From assembly GCA_034927445.1 (NCBI GenBank), contig JAYFPZ010000004.1, forward strand, positions 1 through 64,000: DNA of 64,000 bases, given 5' to 3'. This DNA is from PHAA01 sp034927445 (GTDB taxonomy: Bacteria; Bacillota; Syntrophomonadia; Syntrophomonadales; Syntrophomonadaceae). Shown here in pieces: positions 1-8,261 of the stretch. The notes beneath the pieces were generated by a model. It was not told the DNA's origin. It did no database searches and saw only the letters and a program-made list of their open reading frames with translations. A program made the translations under genes and the position numbers. Positions within the stretch are counted from its first letter, which is position 1; each line of letters starts with the position of its first letter.

Positions 1-136
1 GTCAGGCCGGAGATTTGCCGACGCCTTCCTTCACACTCCATCTCGCGATGGACGCGCTTGGCCTTAGCTATACACTTCCCGCCACCGGGCGTGTTCGGGA
101 CTTTCACCCGTTAGACTACGCCCATGCCGGGCGCAC
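1..136 (-). mobile_element. Group IIC intron, 5' portion (domain I), cut by window edge
   Basis: Read on the minus strand the segment starts with GTGCG at 136-132, the canonical group II 5' boundary. It continues with CCCGGCATGGGCGTAGTCTA, then GGGTGAAAGTCCCGAACA, and later GAAGGAAGGCGTCGGCAAA. This order of blocks matches, from memory, domain I of bacterial group IIC introns such as the Oceanobacillus iheyensis intron. The intron continues leftwards out of the window, so its reverse transcriptase ORF and 3' end are not visible. It begins directly behind the terminator hairpin of the phoU/pst operon, the preferred target type of IIC introns. I am confident of the class and less sure of the exact boundary base. 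Confidence 0.85.
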
Positions 137-173
137 GAAAACTGGGCACCATCCCTTCTGAGATGATGCCCAG
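137..173 (-). terminator. Rho-independent terminator of the pstCAB-phoU operon, interrupted by the intron
   Basis: On the minus strand a 12-bp stem (CTGGGCATCATC with GATGGTGCCCAG, one G-T pair) closes an 8-nt loop and is followed by TTTTC, after which the intron begins. It lies about 90 bp downstream of the phoU stop codon. Intron insertion has removed the rest of the T-tract. Confidence 0.8.
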
Positions 174-260
174 CCTGCTTTTCCATATAGATTGAATTTG
201 GTTCAACAAGTTTCCCTCTTAGACCATGCCTTTTCAAACCATATCATTCTTGTTGCCTTC

Positions 261-938
261 TTATTCCTGGGTCCGGGCTATAACATTTATATCCACCCGT
301 TCCCCTTTGACAATATATATAACCATTTCCCCCAGATTGGTGGCATGATCCGCTATCCGTTCCAGATGCCCGGCTACCAGCAGCAGAGAGGTGGCCTGGG
401 GTATATTACCCTGATCCCGCATCATATAGGTCAATAATTCCCTGAACACCTCATCATAGAGAGTGTCAACCTGCTTTTCCATAGCTACCAGGCTCATAGC
501 CAGCGAGGTATCGCCTTCAACAAAGGCGTTCAAAGCTACGCCCACCATATCCTCCGCTATTTGCGCCATCTTGGGTATATCAATCAATGGTTTTATATAG
601 GGTTGATCGTGTAAATCTATGGCTACTTCAGCAATATCCTCCGCATGATCGCCCATTCTTTCAAGATCAACGATAATGCGCAAGGCGGTGCCAATAAAAC
701 GCAGATCACCGGCCAGCGGCTGTTTAAGCGCGATCAGGCACAGGCATTTGCCTTCAATGTCCAATTCCATTTTATCGATTATGTCGTCTTTGGAAATGAC
801 CTCCCGGGCCAGTTCCAGATCTTTGTCCACCAGAGCCAGAATAGACTTGGAAATCTGCTCTTGCAGAAGCCGGCCCATTTTTAAAATATCTTCTTTTAAT
901 CTTAGTACCCTGTATTCCAGCGAATCTGTTGATGACAA
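261..938 (-). CDS. phoU: Phosphate signalling complex protein PhoU
   Basis: A 225-aa cytosolic protein of usual PhoU length, made of two three-helix-bundle repeats. Each repeat carries the family metal-binding motif, seen as ERMGDHAEDIAE in the first half and ERIADHATNLGE in the second. In the family PhoU links the Pst transporter to the PhoR kinase and restrains Pho signalling when phosphate is plentiful. The start is TTG with GAGGTGA placed correctly in front. It is the last gene of pstC-pstA-pstB-phoU and is separated from pstB by 98 bp of AT-rich sequence holding a short direct repeat (ATTCTAATAA twice). Identification is secure. Confidence 0.95.
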   Translation of the reverse strand: MSSTDSLEYRVLRLKEDILKMGRLLQEQISKSILALVDKDLELAREVISKDDIIDKMELDIEGKCLCLIALKQPLAGDLRFIGTALRIIVDLERMGDHAEDIAEVAIDLHDQPYIKPLIDIPKMAQIAEDMVGVALNAFVEGDTSLAMSLVAMEKQVDTLYDEVFRELLTYMMRDQGNIPQATSLLLVAGHLERIADHATNLGEMVIYIVKGERVDINVIARTQE

Positions 939-1036
939 AAGATATCACCTCGCTATTCCTTTATTTTAGCAAAATAAATTACAAATTTTATTAGAATAAA
1001 TCTTATTAGAATGAATTTAATTATATGATATTTTTA

Positions 1037-1798
1037 TCAACCAAATCTACCCGTAATATAATCTTCTGTCTTTTTTTCTTTAGGATTAAGGAATATTTCA
1101 TTGGTATAATTAAACTCAACCAAATTTCCATCAAGGAAAAACCCCGTATAATCTGATACTCGGGCAGCCTGCTGCATATTATGGGTTACGATCACAATGG
1201 TATAATTCTTTTTCAGTTCCCCAATCAGTTCCTCCAATTTGGAGGTGGAAATCGGGTCCAGGGCTGAGGCCGGTTCATCCATCAATATTACTTCCGGATC
1301 AACGGCCAGCACCCTCGCAATTACCAGACGCTGCTGCTGTCCCCCTGACATACGGGCTGCAGGTGAATTCAAGCGATTGCCCACCTCATTCCACAGGTTG
1401 GCCGCGCGCAAACTTTTTTCCACAATTTCATCCAGCCTGCTTTTGTCTCTTATCCCGTGTATCCTTGGTCCGTAGGCTACATTTTCATAGATTGACATGG
1501 GAAATACGGAGGGCTTTTGAAATACCATTCCCACCTTTTTTCGGAGGGCTACCACATCAACATCCTTGGCATAGATAGATATATTGTCCAGGTATACCTG
1601 GCCTTTGATCGTAGTACCTTCAATTAACTCATTCAAACGGTTTAAAGTTCTCAAATAGGTGGATTTGCCGCAGCCGGACGGACCAATTAAAGCAGTGACC
1701 CGGTTTTCCCGGATATCCATATTTATTCCCCTTAAGGCTTGAAAATCCTGGTAAAATACGTCCAGGTTCATACTTTGCATTTTAATTTGATTTTCCAT
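1037..1798 (-). CDS. pstB: Phosphate ABC transporter ATP-binding protein PstB
   Basis: A 253-aa ABC ATPase that energises high-affinity phosphate import through PstA and PstC at the membrane. Visible are Walker A GPSGCGKS, the signature MSGGQQQR, Walker B VILMDEPASALDP and the switch histidine in VTHNMQQA. The hydrophobic patch MVFQKPSVFPMSIYENVAYG is typical of PstB. Length equals the family norm. The ATG is preceded by AAGAAGGG and lies 16 bp after pstA, so the genes are co-transcribed and perhaps translationally coupled. Confidence 0.97.
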   Translation of the reverse strand: MENQIKMQSMNLDVFYQDFQALRGINMDIRENRVTALIGPSGCGKSTYLRTLNRLNELIEGTTIKGQVYLDNISIYAKDVDVVALRKKVGMVFQKPSVFPMSIYENVAYGPRIHGIRDKSRLDEIVEKSLRAANLWNEVGNRLNSPAARMSGGQQQRLVIARVLAVDPEVILMDEPASALDPISTSKLEELIGELKKNYTIVIVTHNMQQAARVSDYTGFFLDGNLVEFNYTNEIFLNPKEKKTEDYITGRFG

Positions 1799-1814
1799 TA
1801 TTCAAATCCCTTCT

Positions 1815-2651
1815 TTAGCGCAGTGCTCGTGAAAGCTTGCTGATGCTGTAATTGGCCAGATAGTTAATGATTATAATCAGGATTACAATCAAAAAAGCCG
1901 TACCGAAGGCCCGCTCCATTGATATTCCTTCCATGGCCAGCACATAGAGGTGAACGGCCATGGTTCGGGCGGGATCGGTCGGATATAACGGCATCCCCAA
2001 CGAACTTCCCGCCGTCAGGATTATAGCTGCTGTTTCCCCTACAGCTCTTCCCACTGATAGAATGATGCCGGTTACGATCCCCGGTAAAGCCGAAGGCAAA
2101 ATCACTTTACGTATGGTCTGCCACTTGCTTGCACCTAAAGCCAGGCTGTTTTCCCGATATTCGTGAGGTACCGTAAGAATAGCTTCCTGGGCCGTCCGGG
2201 TAATGGTAGGCAAAACCATAATGGCCAGGGTCATGCTGCCGGATAGAATAGACCAGCCTAAACCCAAAAATATTACAAAGAACACAAAGCCAAATAAGCC
2301 AAACACAATGGAAGGTATTCCGGCCAGGGTTTCGGAGGTAAGGTTCACCAGTTTGGCAAATTTACTGCGGCTGTGGGCATATTCTTCAAGGTATATGGAA
2401 CTGCCAACCCCTATAGGTACAGCAATCAGCAAAGATACGATCGTAAGATAAACCGTACTTACGATGGTCGTTGATATCCCCCCGGCTTTACCTGCTTTAC
2501 TGGGCGGTTGAAATATAAAATCCAAGCTTATAGCAGAAGCTCCTTTAACCATCACGTATCCGATAATACATATCAGAATACCAACAATGACCAGACCCGA
2601 CAACCAAAAAATCACGGTTATTAGATTATCTTTTCCGCTGTTTTTTTGCAT
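1815..2651 (-). CDS. pstA: Phosphate ABC transporter permease PstA
   Basis: A 278-aa integral membrane protein with about six hydrophobic segments and the permease EAA loop (EYRENSLALGASKWQTI) that contacts PstB. It forms the transmembrane channel together with PstC. It starts 6 bp after the pstC stop codon, which supports a tight operon. Length and motifs are ordinary for the family. Confidence 0.96.
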   Translation of the reverse strand: MQKNSGKDNLITVIFWLSGLVIVGILICIIGYVMVKGASAISLDFIFQPPSKAGKAGGISTTIVSTVYLTIVSLLIAVPIGVGSSIYLEEYAHSRSKFAKLVNLTSETLAGIPSIVFGLFGFVFFVIFLGLGWSILSGSMTLAIMVLPTITRTAQEAILTVPHEYRENSLALGASKWQTIRKVILPSALPGIVTGIILSVGRAVGETAAIILTAGSSLGMPLYPTDPARTMAVHLYVLAMEGISMERAFGTAFLIVILIIIINYLANYSISKLSRALR

Positions 2652-2657
2652 TTTTTA

Positions 2658-3590
2658 TTACCTGCCTTTTACTGAAGCGGTTACGATCAAATTCAGGCAT
2701 ACTATAAAAATAAACAGAATCATTCCGGTGGCGAACAAAGCGGCCTGGTGATCACCGGAAGCATAACCCATCTCCAGTACGATATTGCTGGTCATAGTCC
2801 GTACCGGTGATAGTATGCTGTCGGGTACAATGGTCGAATTGCCGGTAACCATGACTACTGCCATCGTTTCACCGATGGCCCGCCCCATTCCCAGAACGAT
2901 GGCGGTTATAATACCGGAGCGGGCAGCTGGAATTATTACCCGGGCTATGGTCTGATAATGGGTTGCGCCTAAAGCCAAAGAGCCCTCTTTGTATTCCTGG
3001 GGAACTGCCAGAATTGAATCCCGGGAAATATTTATAACCGTAGGCAGGATCATGATCCCCAATATTATAGCCCCCGCCAATACACTCAGACCGTTGCCGC
3101 CAAAATTTTCGCGAATAAAAGGAACAATAACTATGAGTCCCACAAATCCATATACCACGGAAGGAATTCCCGCCAGCAGTTCAACCATACTGCCCAGTAT
3201 CTTTCCTACTCCATGGGGGGCAATTTCGGCCATGAATACAGCCGTCATAATCCCTAAGGGCACCGCCCATAACATTGAACTGAAAGTTACAACCAGAGAA
3301 CCGATAAACATGGTCCCAATGCCGAAAAAGCCTTTACTGGGTCTCCAGTCGGAATTCAGCAAAAAGTCGTTAAGTCCCACCTTGAGCAGCAATGGAAATC
3401 CCTTGGCAAAAATAAAGACCGTAATGAGGATAATCGTAATAATAAATATGGCTGCGCAAAGCACGAGAAGATTTTCTATAATTTTTTCGCTGCTTCGATT
3501 ACTATTTTTAGGTCCTACGAGTTTTTGCACGAGTGCTTTGCGCAAGCCGGGTTTTGATTTCTCAATATAAATATCTATCGTTTTTTCCAT
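2658..3590 (-). CDS. pstC: Phosphate ABC transporter permease PstC
   Basis: A 310-aa permease with a cytoplasmic N-terminal tail of about 45 residues, six predicted membrane helices and the EAA loop EYKEGSLALGATHYQTI. It pairs with PstA. The ATG lacks an ideally spaced Shine-Dalgarno (AGGAAGTG is 13 bases upstream), so translation may depend on the small ORF that ends 74 bp before it. No other start in the frame fits better. Confidence 0.96.
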   Translation of the reverse strand: MEKTIDIYIEKSKPGLRKALVQKLVGPKNSNRSSEKIIENLLVLCAAIFIITIILITVFIFAKGFPLLLKVGLNDFLLNSDWRPSKGFFGIGTMFIGSLVVTFSSMLWAVPLGIMTAVFMAEIAPHGVGKILGSMVELLAGIPSVVYGFVGLIVIVPFIRENFGGNGLSVLAGAIILGIMILPTVINISRDSILAVPQEYKEGSLALGATHYQTIARVIIPAARSGIITAIVLGMGRAIGETMAVVMVTGNSTIVPDSILSPVRTMTSNIVLEMGYASGDHQAALFATGMILFIFIVCLNLIVTASVKGR

Positions 3591-3664
3591 TCTCCAATTC
3601 TCACTTCCTGTTGCTATTTTTTTATTTTGGTCATTTTCAGCAAATTAATTACCACCAGTTCCGT

Positions 3665-3751
3665 TTAAAAGGCTTTTAGAATCCATAAAACCAGCACCAG
3701 TAGACTTAAAAATATAAAGCTGCCGATTCTCCTGGACTGCTCAGGTATCAT
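3665..3751 (-). CDS. Unannotated 28-aa single-pass membrane peptide ahead of pstC
   Basis: ATG at 3751 and TAA at 3667-3665 enclose 28 codons. The peptide begins MIPEQSRRIG and continues as an uninterrupted hydrophobic stretch (SFIFLSLLVLVLWILKAF), the shape of a small transmembrane protein with a basic cytoplasmic end. GTGGAGGA is placed about 9 bases before the ATG. It lies downstream of a PHO box and 74 bp ahead of pstC, so it should be the first cistron of the pstCAB-phoU transcript. I do not recognise a family. A role as a small Pst partner is only a guess. Confidence 0.65.
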   Translation of the reverse strand: MIPEQSRRIGSFIFLSLLVLVLWILKAF

Positions 3752-3850
3752 GTCGGATAATCCTCCACTTCTTCCGTTCTTTAGCAAATCATCTTTATAA
3801 TTAAAGTAACATTCCATTGTTAACCGGATAATGTAGATTCATTAATTTAT

Positions 3851-3878
3851 TGTTTATTTAATGTAAAGGCATTGTAAA
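3851..3878 (-). promoter_or_regulatory. PHO box (PhoP-binding repeats) for the pstCAB-phoU operon
   Basis: Plus-strand TGTTTA, TGTAAA and TGTAAA begin at 3851, 3862 and 3873, exactly 11 bp apart; on the minus strand these read TAAACA, TTTACA, TTTACA. This matches the known Bacillus PhoP-box form of TT(A/C/T)ACA repeats in 11-bp register. It lies 100 bp upstream of the 28-aa ORF and downstream of the pstS terminator. Confidence 0.8.
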
Positions 3879-3911
3879 CTGCACGAAATTGCGATACATA
3901 TTGGAACAGAC

Positions 3912-3943
3912 AAAACCCGCAGCCATCAAATGGTGCGGGTTTT
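3912..3943 (-). terminator. Rho-independent terminator of pstS
   Basis: The arms AAAACCCGCA and TGCGGGTTTT form a perfect stem, extended by CC/GG pairs, with a T-run on the minus strand. It is 72 bp after the pstS stop and separates pstS from the pstC promoter. Confidence 0.85.
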
Positions 3944-4015
3944 GGAAAAGTGGGGATTAATTTATGAGTATTTCGCCAGGAAATTGTATTACGCTACAGT
4001 ACTTTGCTTTGATCA

Positions 4016-4885
4016 CTATTTGGTTACGCTGATTGCTCCCTCATCAACAATTATCTTCTGGCCTTCGGCGCTCAGTACAAAGTCGATAAAAGCCTTGGCC
4101 AAATCGGCAGGAGCACCCTTGCTTACATAAAGGAACGGTCTTTGCAGCTTATAAGTTCCATTCTTTACATTGGCGTCACTAGCCGCCACCCCATCAATAT
4201 CCAGGGCTTTGACCGTGCTGTTAACACTGGCCAGAGAAACATAACCTACAGCATTCTTGTCCCCGGCCACGGTGGTCGCAACTGCTCCGGTCGAATTCTG
4301 AATAATGGCAGTTTTAAGAATATCTTTTTTCTTCATAACCAATTCGCTGAAAGCTTCCCTGGTGCCGGAACCGTCTTCTCTGGATACTACGGTGATAGCA
4401 GCATCGGGTCCGCCAAGTTCTTTCCAGTTTTTAATATTGCCAAGGTAAATGTTCATAACATCTTCAGTTTTAAGAGATTTTACGGTATTAGCAGGATTTA
4501 CTACGATAGCGATGCCATCCAGGGCTATAGTCGTATCTATCAGGCCTTTGGCTTTCTCTTCATCCTTGAGTGCCCGTGAAGCCGATCCCAATCCGGCTGC
4601 ACCTGATACAGCCGCTTCTATACCTACACTGGAGCCTCCGCCCTGAACATTGATCTGGACGCCTTTGTTTTTCTCCATGAATTTCTCTGCCAGTACTTCA
4701 CTGAAAGGTTGCACCGAGGTTGAACCGGCTATGGTCAAGGTACCGGAAAGAGCAGGCGCAGTTGCCTGATCCTTAGTAGTGTCAGCGGCTTCCTCTTTAC
4801 TACAGCCGGCTGCGAACGCTGCCCCCAACAGCAGCATACCGAGTAGTAAAAAACTGGTGATTTTTCTAACTCTCTGGGATTTCAT
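4016..4885 (-). CDS. pstS: Phosphate ABC transporter substrate-binding lipoprotein PstS
   Basis: A 289-aa lipoprotein that captures phosphate outside the membrane for PstCA. A basic N-terminus, a hydrophobic stretch and the lipobox AAGC mark a lipoprotein signal, so the mature protein starts at Cys. Phosphate-contact motifs AGSTSVQPFSE and SREDGSGTREAF are present. I chose the ATG at 4885 rather than the in-frame ATG at 4894, because AGGAGGA directly abuts the latter but stands 10 bases before the former. pstS is its own unit: PHO box upstream, terminator downstream. Confidence 0.96.
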   Translation of the reverse strand: MKSQRVRKITSFLLLGMLLLGAAFAAGCSKEEAADTTKDQATAPALSGTLTIAGSTSVQPFSEVLAEKFMEKNKGVQINVQGGGSSVGIEAAVSGAAGLGSASRALKDEEKAKGLIDTTIALDGIAIVVNPANTVKSLKTEDVMNIYLGNIKNWKELGGPDAAITVVSREDGSGTREAFSELVMKKKDILKTAIIQNSTGAVATTVAGDKNAVGYVSLASVNSTVKALDIDGVAASDANVKNGTYKLQRPFLYVSKGAPADLAKAFIDFVLSAEGQKIIVDEGAISVTK

Positions 4886-4943
4886 TAAATACATTCCTCC
4901 TCTTTTTTGTCGGTTTTAATCTATAAATACAATACAACTTGTT

Positions 4944-5004
4944 TGTAAACTGTAAATAATTGAAAATTTAAGAATACGTTTAGTTTATGTAAATTTGCTG
5001 TAAC
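4944..5004 (-). promoter_or_regulatory. PHO box for pstS
   Basis: Plus-strand hexamers TGTAAA (4944), CGTTTA (4977), TGTAAA (4988) and TGTAAC (4999) all fall in the same 11-bp register. One extra TGTAAA at 4951 is out of phase. The cluster ends about 60 bp upstream of the pstS start codon. Confidence 0.75.
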
Positions 5005-5115
5005 CCATGTACCTGCTTGGACCCAATTGTCGAAACCAATCGAAGGTAAGAACATTATGTCCAAGTTTGATGGGTCGGGCGCCGTTTAGACTGCGGCCCC
5101 CGGGTAATGGAGCCA

Positions 5116-5136
5116 GTTCGAATCCCTTATGCCTAA
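5116..5136. repeat. Copy of a dispersed T-arm-like repeat end
   Basis: GTTCGAATCCCTTATGCCTAA overlaps the yibEF stop codon. It shares TTCGA(A/C)TCCCTTAT(G/A)CCT with the hairpin at 35922-35950 and with the right end of the element at 59995-60270. It resembles a tRNA T-arm plus acceptor strand, but no complete tRNA can be folded around it. Confidence 0.4.
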
Positions 5137-6275
5137 GGCTGATCATCCTGCCGGGCACCGGGGCGGGTAAAAATAATTCCGGCCAGGATAGCGGTAAATG
5201 GCGCTACGGTCACCAATCCAAAACTCCCTACAATGGTGTTCATTATCTCACCGGCCACGTATTTCAGGTTCAGAATATTCATTATGGGCGTATCCAGCGA
5301 CATAAAGACCATAAGCAGGGCCACATATCCCCCGGAGTACGCCAGCAAAAGGGTGGTGGTCATTGTTCCCAGAACGCTGCGGCCAATCGTAAAACCGGAT
5401 TTGATGGCTTCACTGGCGGATATAGCCGGTTTCTTTTCGACAATTTCATATACGGCGGTGGATATATCCATGGCCAGATCCATTAGCGCGCCGGTAGATG
5501 CAACAAAGACGCCGGCAATAAAAATGTCGGTCAGGCTCAGATTCTGGTAACCGGAATACAACAGACTTTCTGAAAAATGAAGAATAGCGCCGTGGACCTT
5601 GAAGCTGTGTCCGAAAAATACGGCCAGGATACAGGTGAGAACTGATCCCGACAGGGATCCCAAAATTGCAACATAGGATTTGGGATTGAATCCGGAGATC
5701 AATATAATCGTACTTATGGTAATGGCTATCACCACCAGCAAAGCGATCACAATGGGGTTATGCCCCCCCAGAAACATGGGGATCAACAGCTTCCAAATCA
5801 TTAATATGGTTAAAATAAAGGATAATATAGCCCTGACCCCGGTCCAACCGGCAAATATAATCAAAAGCAGCATAAACGCCGCAAAAAGAATAATTTCCAG
5901 GTCCAACCGGTAATGATCGATCAGCGTAACGAAATGAATCTGGTTGTCCTGGATATCAATCCCCACCAAGGCCTTGTCCCCCGGAACAAAAATCTTGTCC
6001 ATTTCAAGTTTGCCTATAAGCTCATTGACGGCCTCAGTGTGCTCGCCCTTGAAGGGACCGGACAAGATTTCCACCTGGCATACCTGGGTGCCGTGTTTGA
6101 TAAGGCCGGCCTCATGCACCCTGGAATTATCCACCTCCATGATTTTCGCTGGGGCTTGAATGCCATTGAGCTCCCCGGCTCTTTCGTAACCGGTGGGCTT
6201 AAACAGGAGTACGGCAATTACCAGTACCACCACCAATGCAAATACCGTATCGGGATTGATAATTTTAGTCTTCAT
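5133..6275 (-). CDS. YibE/F family multipass membrane protein
   Basis: A 380-aa protein with an N-terminal membrane anchor, an extracytoplasmic beta-rich segment (about residues 35-120) and roughly seven to eight further transmembrane helices. The run of residues, including GALMDLAMDISTAVYE and GEIMNTIVGSFGLV, is characteristic of YibE/F proteins. Their transport function is not established. It follows phoA by 147 bp on the same strand with a hairpin between them, so it may be a read-through member of the phoA transcript. The ATG is preceded by AAAGGAAG. Confidence 0.85.
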   Translation of the reverse strand: MKTKIINPDTVFALVVVLVIAVLLFKPTGYERAGELNGIQAPAKIMEVDNSRVHEAGLIKHGTQVCQVEILSGPFKGEHTEAVNELIGKLEMDKIFVPGDKALVGIDIQDNQIHFVTLIDHYRLDLEIILFAAFMLLLIIFAGWTGVRAILSFILTILMIWKLLIPMFLGGHNPIVIALLVVIAITISTIILISGFNPKSYVAILGSLSGSVLTCILAVFFGHSFKVHGAILHFSESLLYSGYQNLSLTDIFIAGVFVASTGALMDLAMDISTAVYEIVEKKPAISASEAIKSGFTIGRSVLGTMTTTLLLAYSGGYVALLMVFMSLDTPIMNILNLKYVAGEIMNTIVGSFGLVTVAPFTAILAGIIFTRPGARQDDQP

Positions 6276-6359
6276 GAAATACTGGGCTTCCTTTCCGGTT
6301 TGAACAACCTGTACTTGGTCTGGGGGCGCTGTCTGCCATAAGACTTGAAAACCATAAGC

Positions 6360-6393
6360 AAATGGATGCGGTTGGATCCCCCCGCATCCATTT
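6360..6393 (-). terminator. Hairpin after phoA, partial terminator
   Basis: AAATGGATGCGG and CCGCATCCATTT form a perfect 12-bp stem 30 bp after the phoA stop. On the minus strand no good T-run follows, so it could be a weak terminator or an mRNA-stabilising hairpin allowing some read-through into yibEF. Confidence 0.55.
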
Positions 6394-6422
6394 AGTCGTT
6401 ATATAAACCAAACGCCCCGATC

Positions 6423-7934
6423 CTAATCGACCTTCATGATGGAGTGCAGCTTCTTGAATATGTCAGTGTTATCATAATAGCCGTTGAACAGATCCTGCCC
6501 TTTGCCCATGGCAAACACAGGCACCGGCACCCCGGTGTGGGCATAGGAGGTCCATCCGATTCCGGCCTTGTTATTCAGGATATGGGTAATCGTCACGGTA
6601 ATCGGTTCGTAGGTTCCGTATAAAATATCTTCCTCTTCGTTGTACTTTCTTTCCTTGGCGGGAATCATGCTCTGCTTCAAGGCATCACGCAACCGCTGGG
6701 TTTCATATTCAGTCAGCACCATGCCGCTGCCGGCGCCATAAGTACCTGCCGGAGCCAGGCCGAAGGACTCTTGAATGGCGGGAAGTAAATCTTCCAGCTT
6801 GGCATCTTCCCGCGGAGTTGTGCTGAGATAGGATGTTATCTTCCGGTTGAATTCATCATAGGAGTCCTGTTGGAATGCCAGTTTATCAAAAAAGGTCGAA
6901 TAACCGGTACCGGCAAAACCAATAGTCAGGCCACCGGTTTCATGGTCGGCGGTTACAATTATCAGAGTTTCATTCGGATGCTTATTGTAGAAGTCAATGG
7001 CTTCTTGTACGGCCTGATCCAGGGCCAGGGTATCCATTATTTCCGTGGCCGCATCATTGGCATGGCAGGTCCAGTCGATTTTGCCGCCTTCTACCATCAT
7101 GAAGAAGCCTTTGGGGTTGTCCAGGACTTCGATGCCTTCCCGGGTAAAATCTGCCAGGGACAGGTCGTCACTGCTGCGATCAATTTCGTAAGGCAGCGCT
7201 TTTTGAGAATCCAGGACTGCATTGGTGGCAATTACCTTCCCGGAAGAGCCGTCAAGATCCAGTATGTCTTGTTTGGTGCTGACTACCTGGTAGCCATTTT
7301 CTTTGGCAATATCCAGTACGGCCGGCTGGTCTCCTTTGGGTCCCGTGGGTTGGAGAAAACCGCCGCCGCCAAAATAGTCAAAGTTGCTGTTGGCCAGTTC
7401 CACCCCAATGTCATAATAATTGCTGCGGGTGGGTTGGTGGGCATAGAATGCGGCCGGAGTGGCATGATCAATCGATACGCTGGAGACTACCCCGACTTTG
7501 TAGCCGCTGGCTTTGGCCATTTCAGCGATGGTCTTGTATTTTACGGTCTTGCCGGGATCCATATTGATGATCCCGCTGAGGGTCTTGTACCCGGTAGCCA
7601 TTGAGGTGGCAGTGGAGGCTGAATCCGGGCAGATGGAGGAAGTATCGTAGGTGGAGGCGGAACCAGCAGCCGGAAATTGGCTGAAGCTTAACTTGCTGAT
7701 TCCCACCGTACTGGGATTACTGGCTTTACCTTGGTAGGCCTCGGCCGCGTAAATCTGGGCATAGCTCATACCGTCGCCTATAAACAGGAATACATACTTG
7801 GGCGCCTGGCCGGTATATGTATTGTTGGTTGCTGTTCCTTGAACAGCGGATACCTGCATACCCATAACGATGGTGGATATGACAAGCATAAGGGCTACAG
7901 CTGCGGATAGGATAACCTTTTTGGACTTGAACAT
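6423..7934 (-). CDS. phoA: Secreted alkaline phosphatase
   Basis: A 503-aa alkaline phosphatase with a classical Sec signal peptide (about residues 1-31, basic start then hydrophobic core). Metal and active-site motifs are visible: FIGDGMSYAQ, DSASTATSMATG with the nucleophilic serine, VEGGKIDW, TADHETGG and SYAHTGVPVPVFAMG. It hydrolyses organic phosphate monoesters outside the cell to feed Pst. Length is typical for the Gram-positive family. The ATG is preceded by GGGAGGTG and a PHO box lies 73-100 bp upstream. Confidence 0.95.
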   Translation of the reverse strand: MFKSKKVILSAAVALMLVISTIVMGMQVSAVQGTATNNTYTGQAPKYVFLFIGDGMSYAQIYAAEAYQGKASNPSTVGISKLSFSQFPAAGSASTYDTSSICPDSASTATSMATGYKTLSGIINMDPGKTVKYKTIAEMAKASGYKVGVVSSVSIDHATPAAFYAHQPTRSNYYDIGVELANSNFDYFGGGGFLQPTGPKGDQPAVLDIAKENGYQVVSTKQDILDLDGSSGKVIATNAVLDSQKALPYEIDRSSDDLSLADFTREGIEVLDNPKGFFMMVEGGKIDWTCHANDAATEIMDTLALDQAVQEAIDFYNKHPNETLIIVTADHETGGLTIGFAGTGYSTFFDKLAFQQDSYDEFNRKITSYLSTTPREDAKLEDLLPAIQESFGLAPAGTYGAGSGMVLTEYETQRLRDALKQSMIPAKERKYNEEEDILYGTYEPITVTITHILNNKAGIGWTSYAHTGVPVPVFAMGKGQDLFNGYYDNTDIFKKLHSIMKVD

Positions 7935-8006
7935 TCACGCACCTCCCTAAAATAATAGCCGGCTTATCCTCTAACGAGAACATCCAGCTATAGTCTAGAC
8001 AAACAT

Positions 8007-8034
8007 TATTAACTTTTTGTTATCTATTGGTAAA
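8007..8034 (-). promoter_or_regulatory. PHO box for phoA
   Basis: Plus-strand TATTAA (8007), TGTTAT (8018) and GGTAAA (8029) are each 11 bp apart; on the minus strand they read TTTACC, ATAACA, TTAATA. The repeats match the consensus less well than other copies, but spacing and position fit. Confidence 0.6.
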
Positions 8035-8084
8035 TGGCGGGTAATTATTGTGTATGTTTTTGGTTTGCCAGTTTTATCCAGCAA

Positions 8085-8213
8085 TTACAGGAGGGTTGAG
8101 GCTGTCAGGCAAGCAGCGTCGGCCACTGGGGGGTTCAACATGGCCAGGAGAAAAAGGCCAATTATGATCAAGCCCATGACAATTAATATAAGGTTTTCTT
8201 TATTGATACTCAT
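8085..8213 (-). CDS. Unannotated 42-aa membrane peptide upstream of phoA
   Basis: ATG at 8213 to TAA at 8087-8085. The peptide begins MSINKENLILIVMG and has one clear hydrophobic helix (about residues 8-25), followed by a short polar tail. An AAGG lies 9 bases before the ATG. It sits between two PHO-box clusters; the upstream one (8262-8322) is among the best in the window. No family recognised. Its length, helix and placement resemble the 28-aa peptide ahead of pstC. The overlapping plus-strand ORF at 8017-8259 has no supporting ribosome binding site. Confidence 0.6.
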   Translation of the reverse strand: MSINKENLILIVMGLIIIGLFLLAMLNPPVADAACLTASTLL

Positions 8214-8261
8214 ATTCGTAACCTTCTGTCTATTGGCTATGATTATATGGTATCAATAGAA

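Noticed and set aside
4944..4956. Two TGTAAA hexamers 7 bp apart taken as a PHO pair
   Set aside because: The 7-bp spacing does not fit; only the hexamers in 11-bp register with 4944 were kept.
5005..5136. Possible tRNA gene near the yibEF stop
   Set aside because: TTCGAATCCC resembles a T-arm, but no matching acceptor, D-arm or anticodon stem can be found.
6870..7604. Plus-strand 244-codon ORF
   Set aside because: It is fully antisense to phoA, whose motifs are intact; no ribosome binding site and no recognisable domain.
8017..8259. Plus-strand 80-codon ORF
   Set aside because: It has no ribosome binding site and overlaps the antisense 42-aa ORF and PHO repeats; the minus-strand reading has better start signals and membrane-protein composition.
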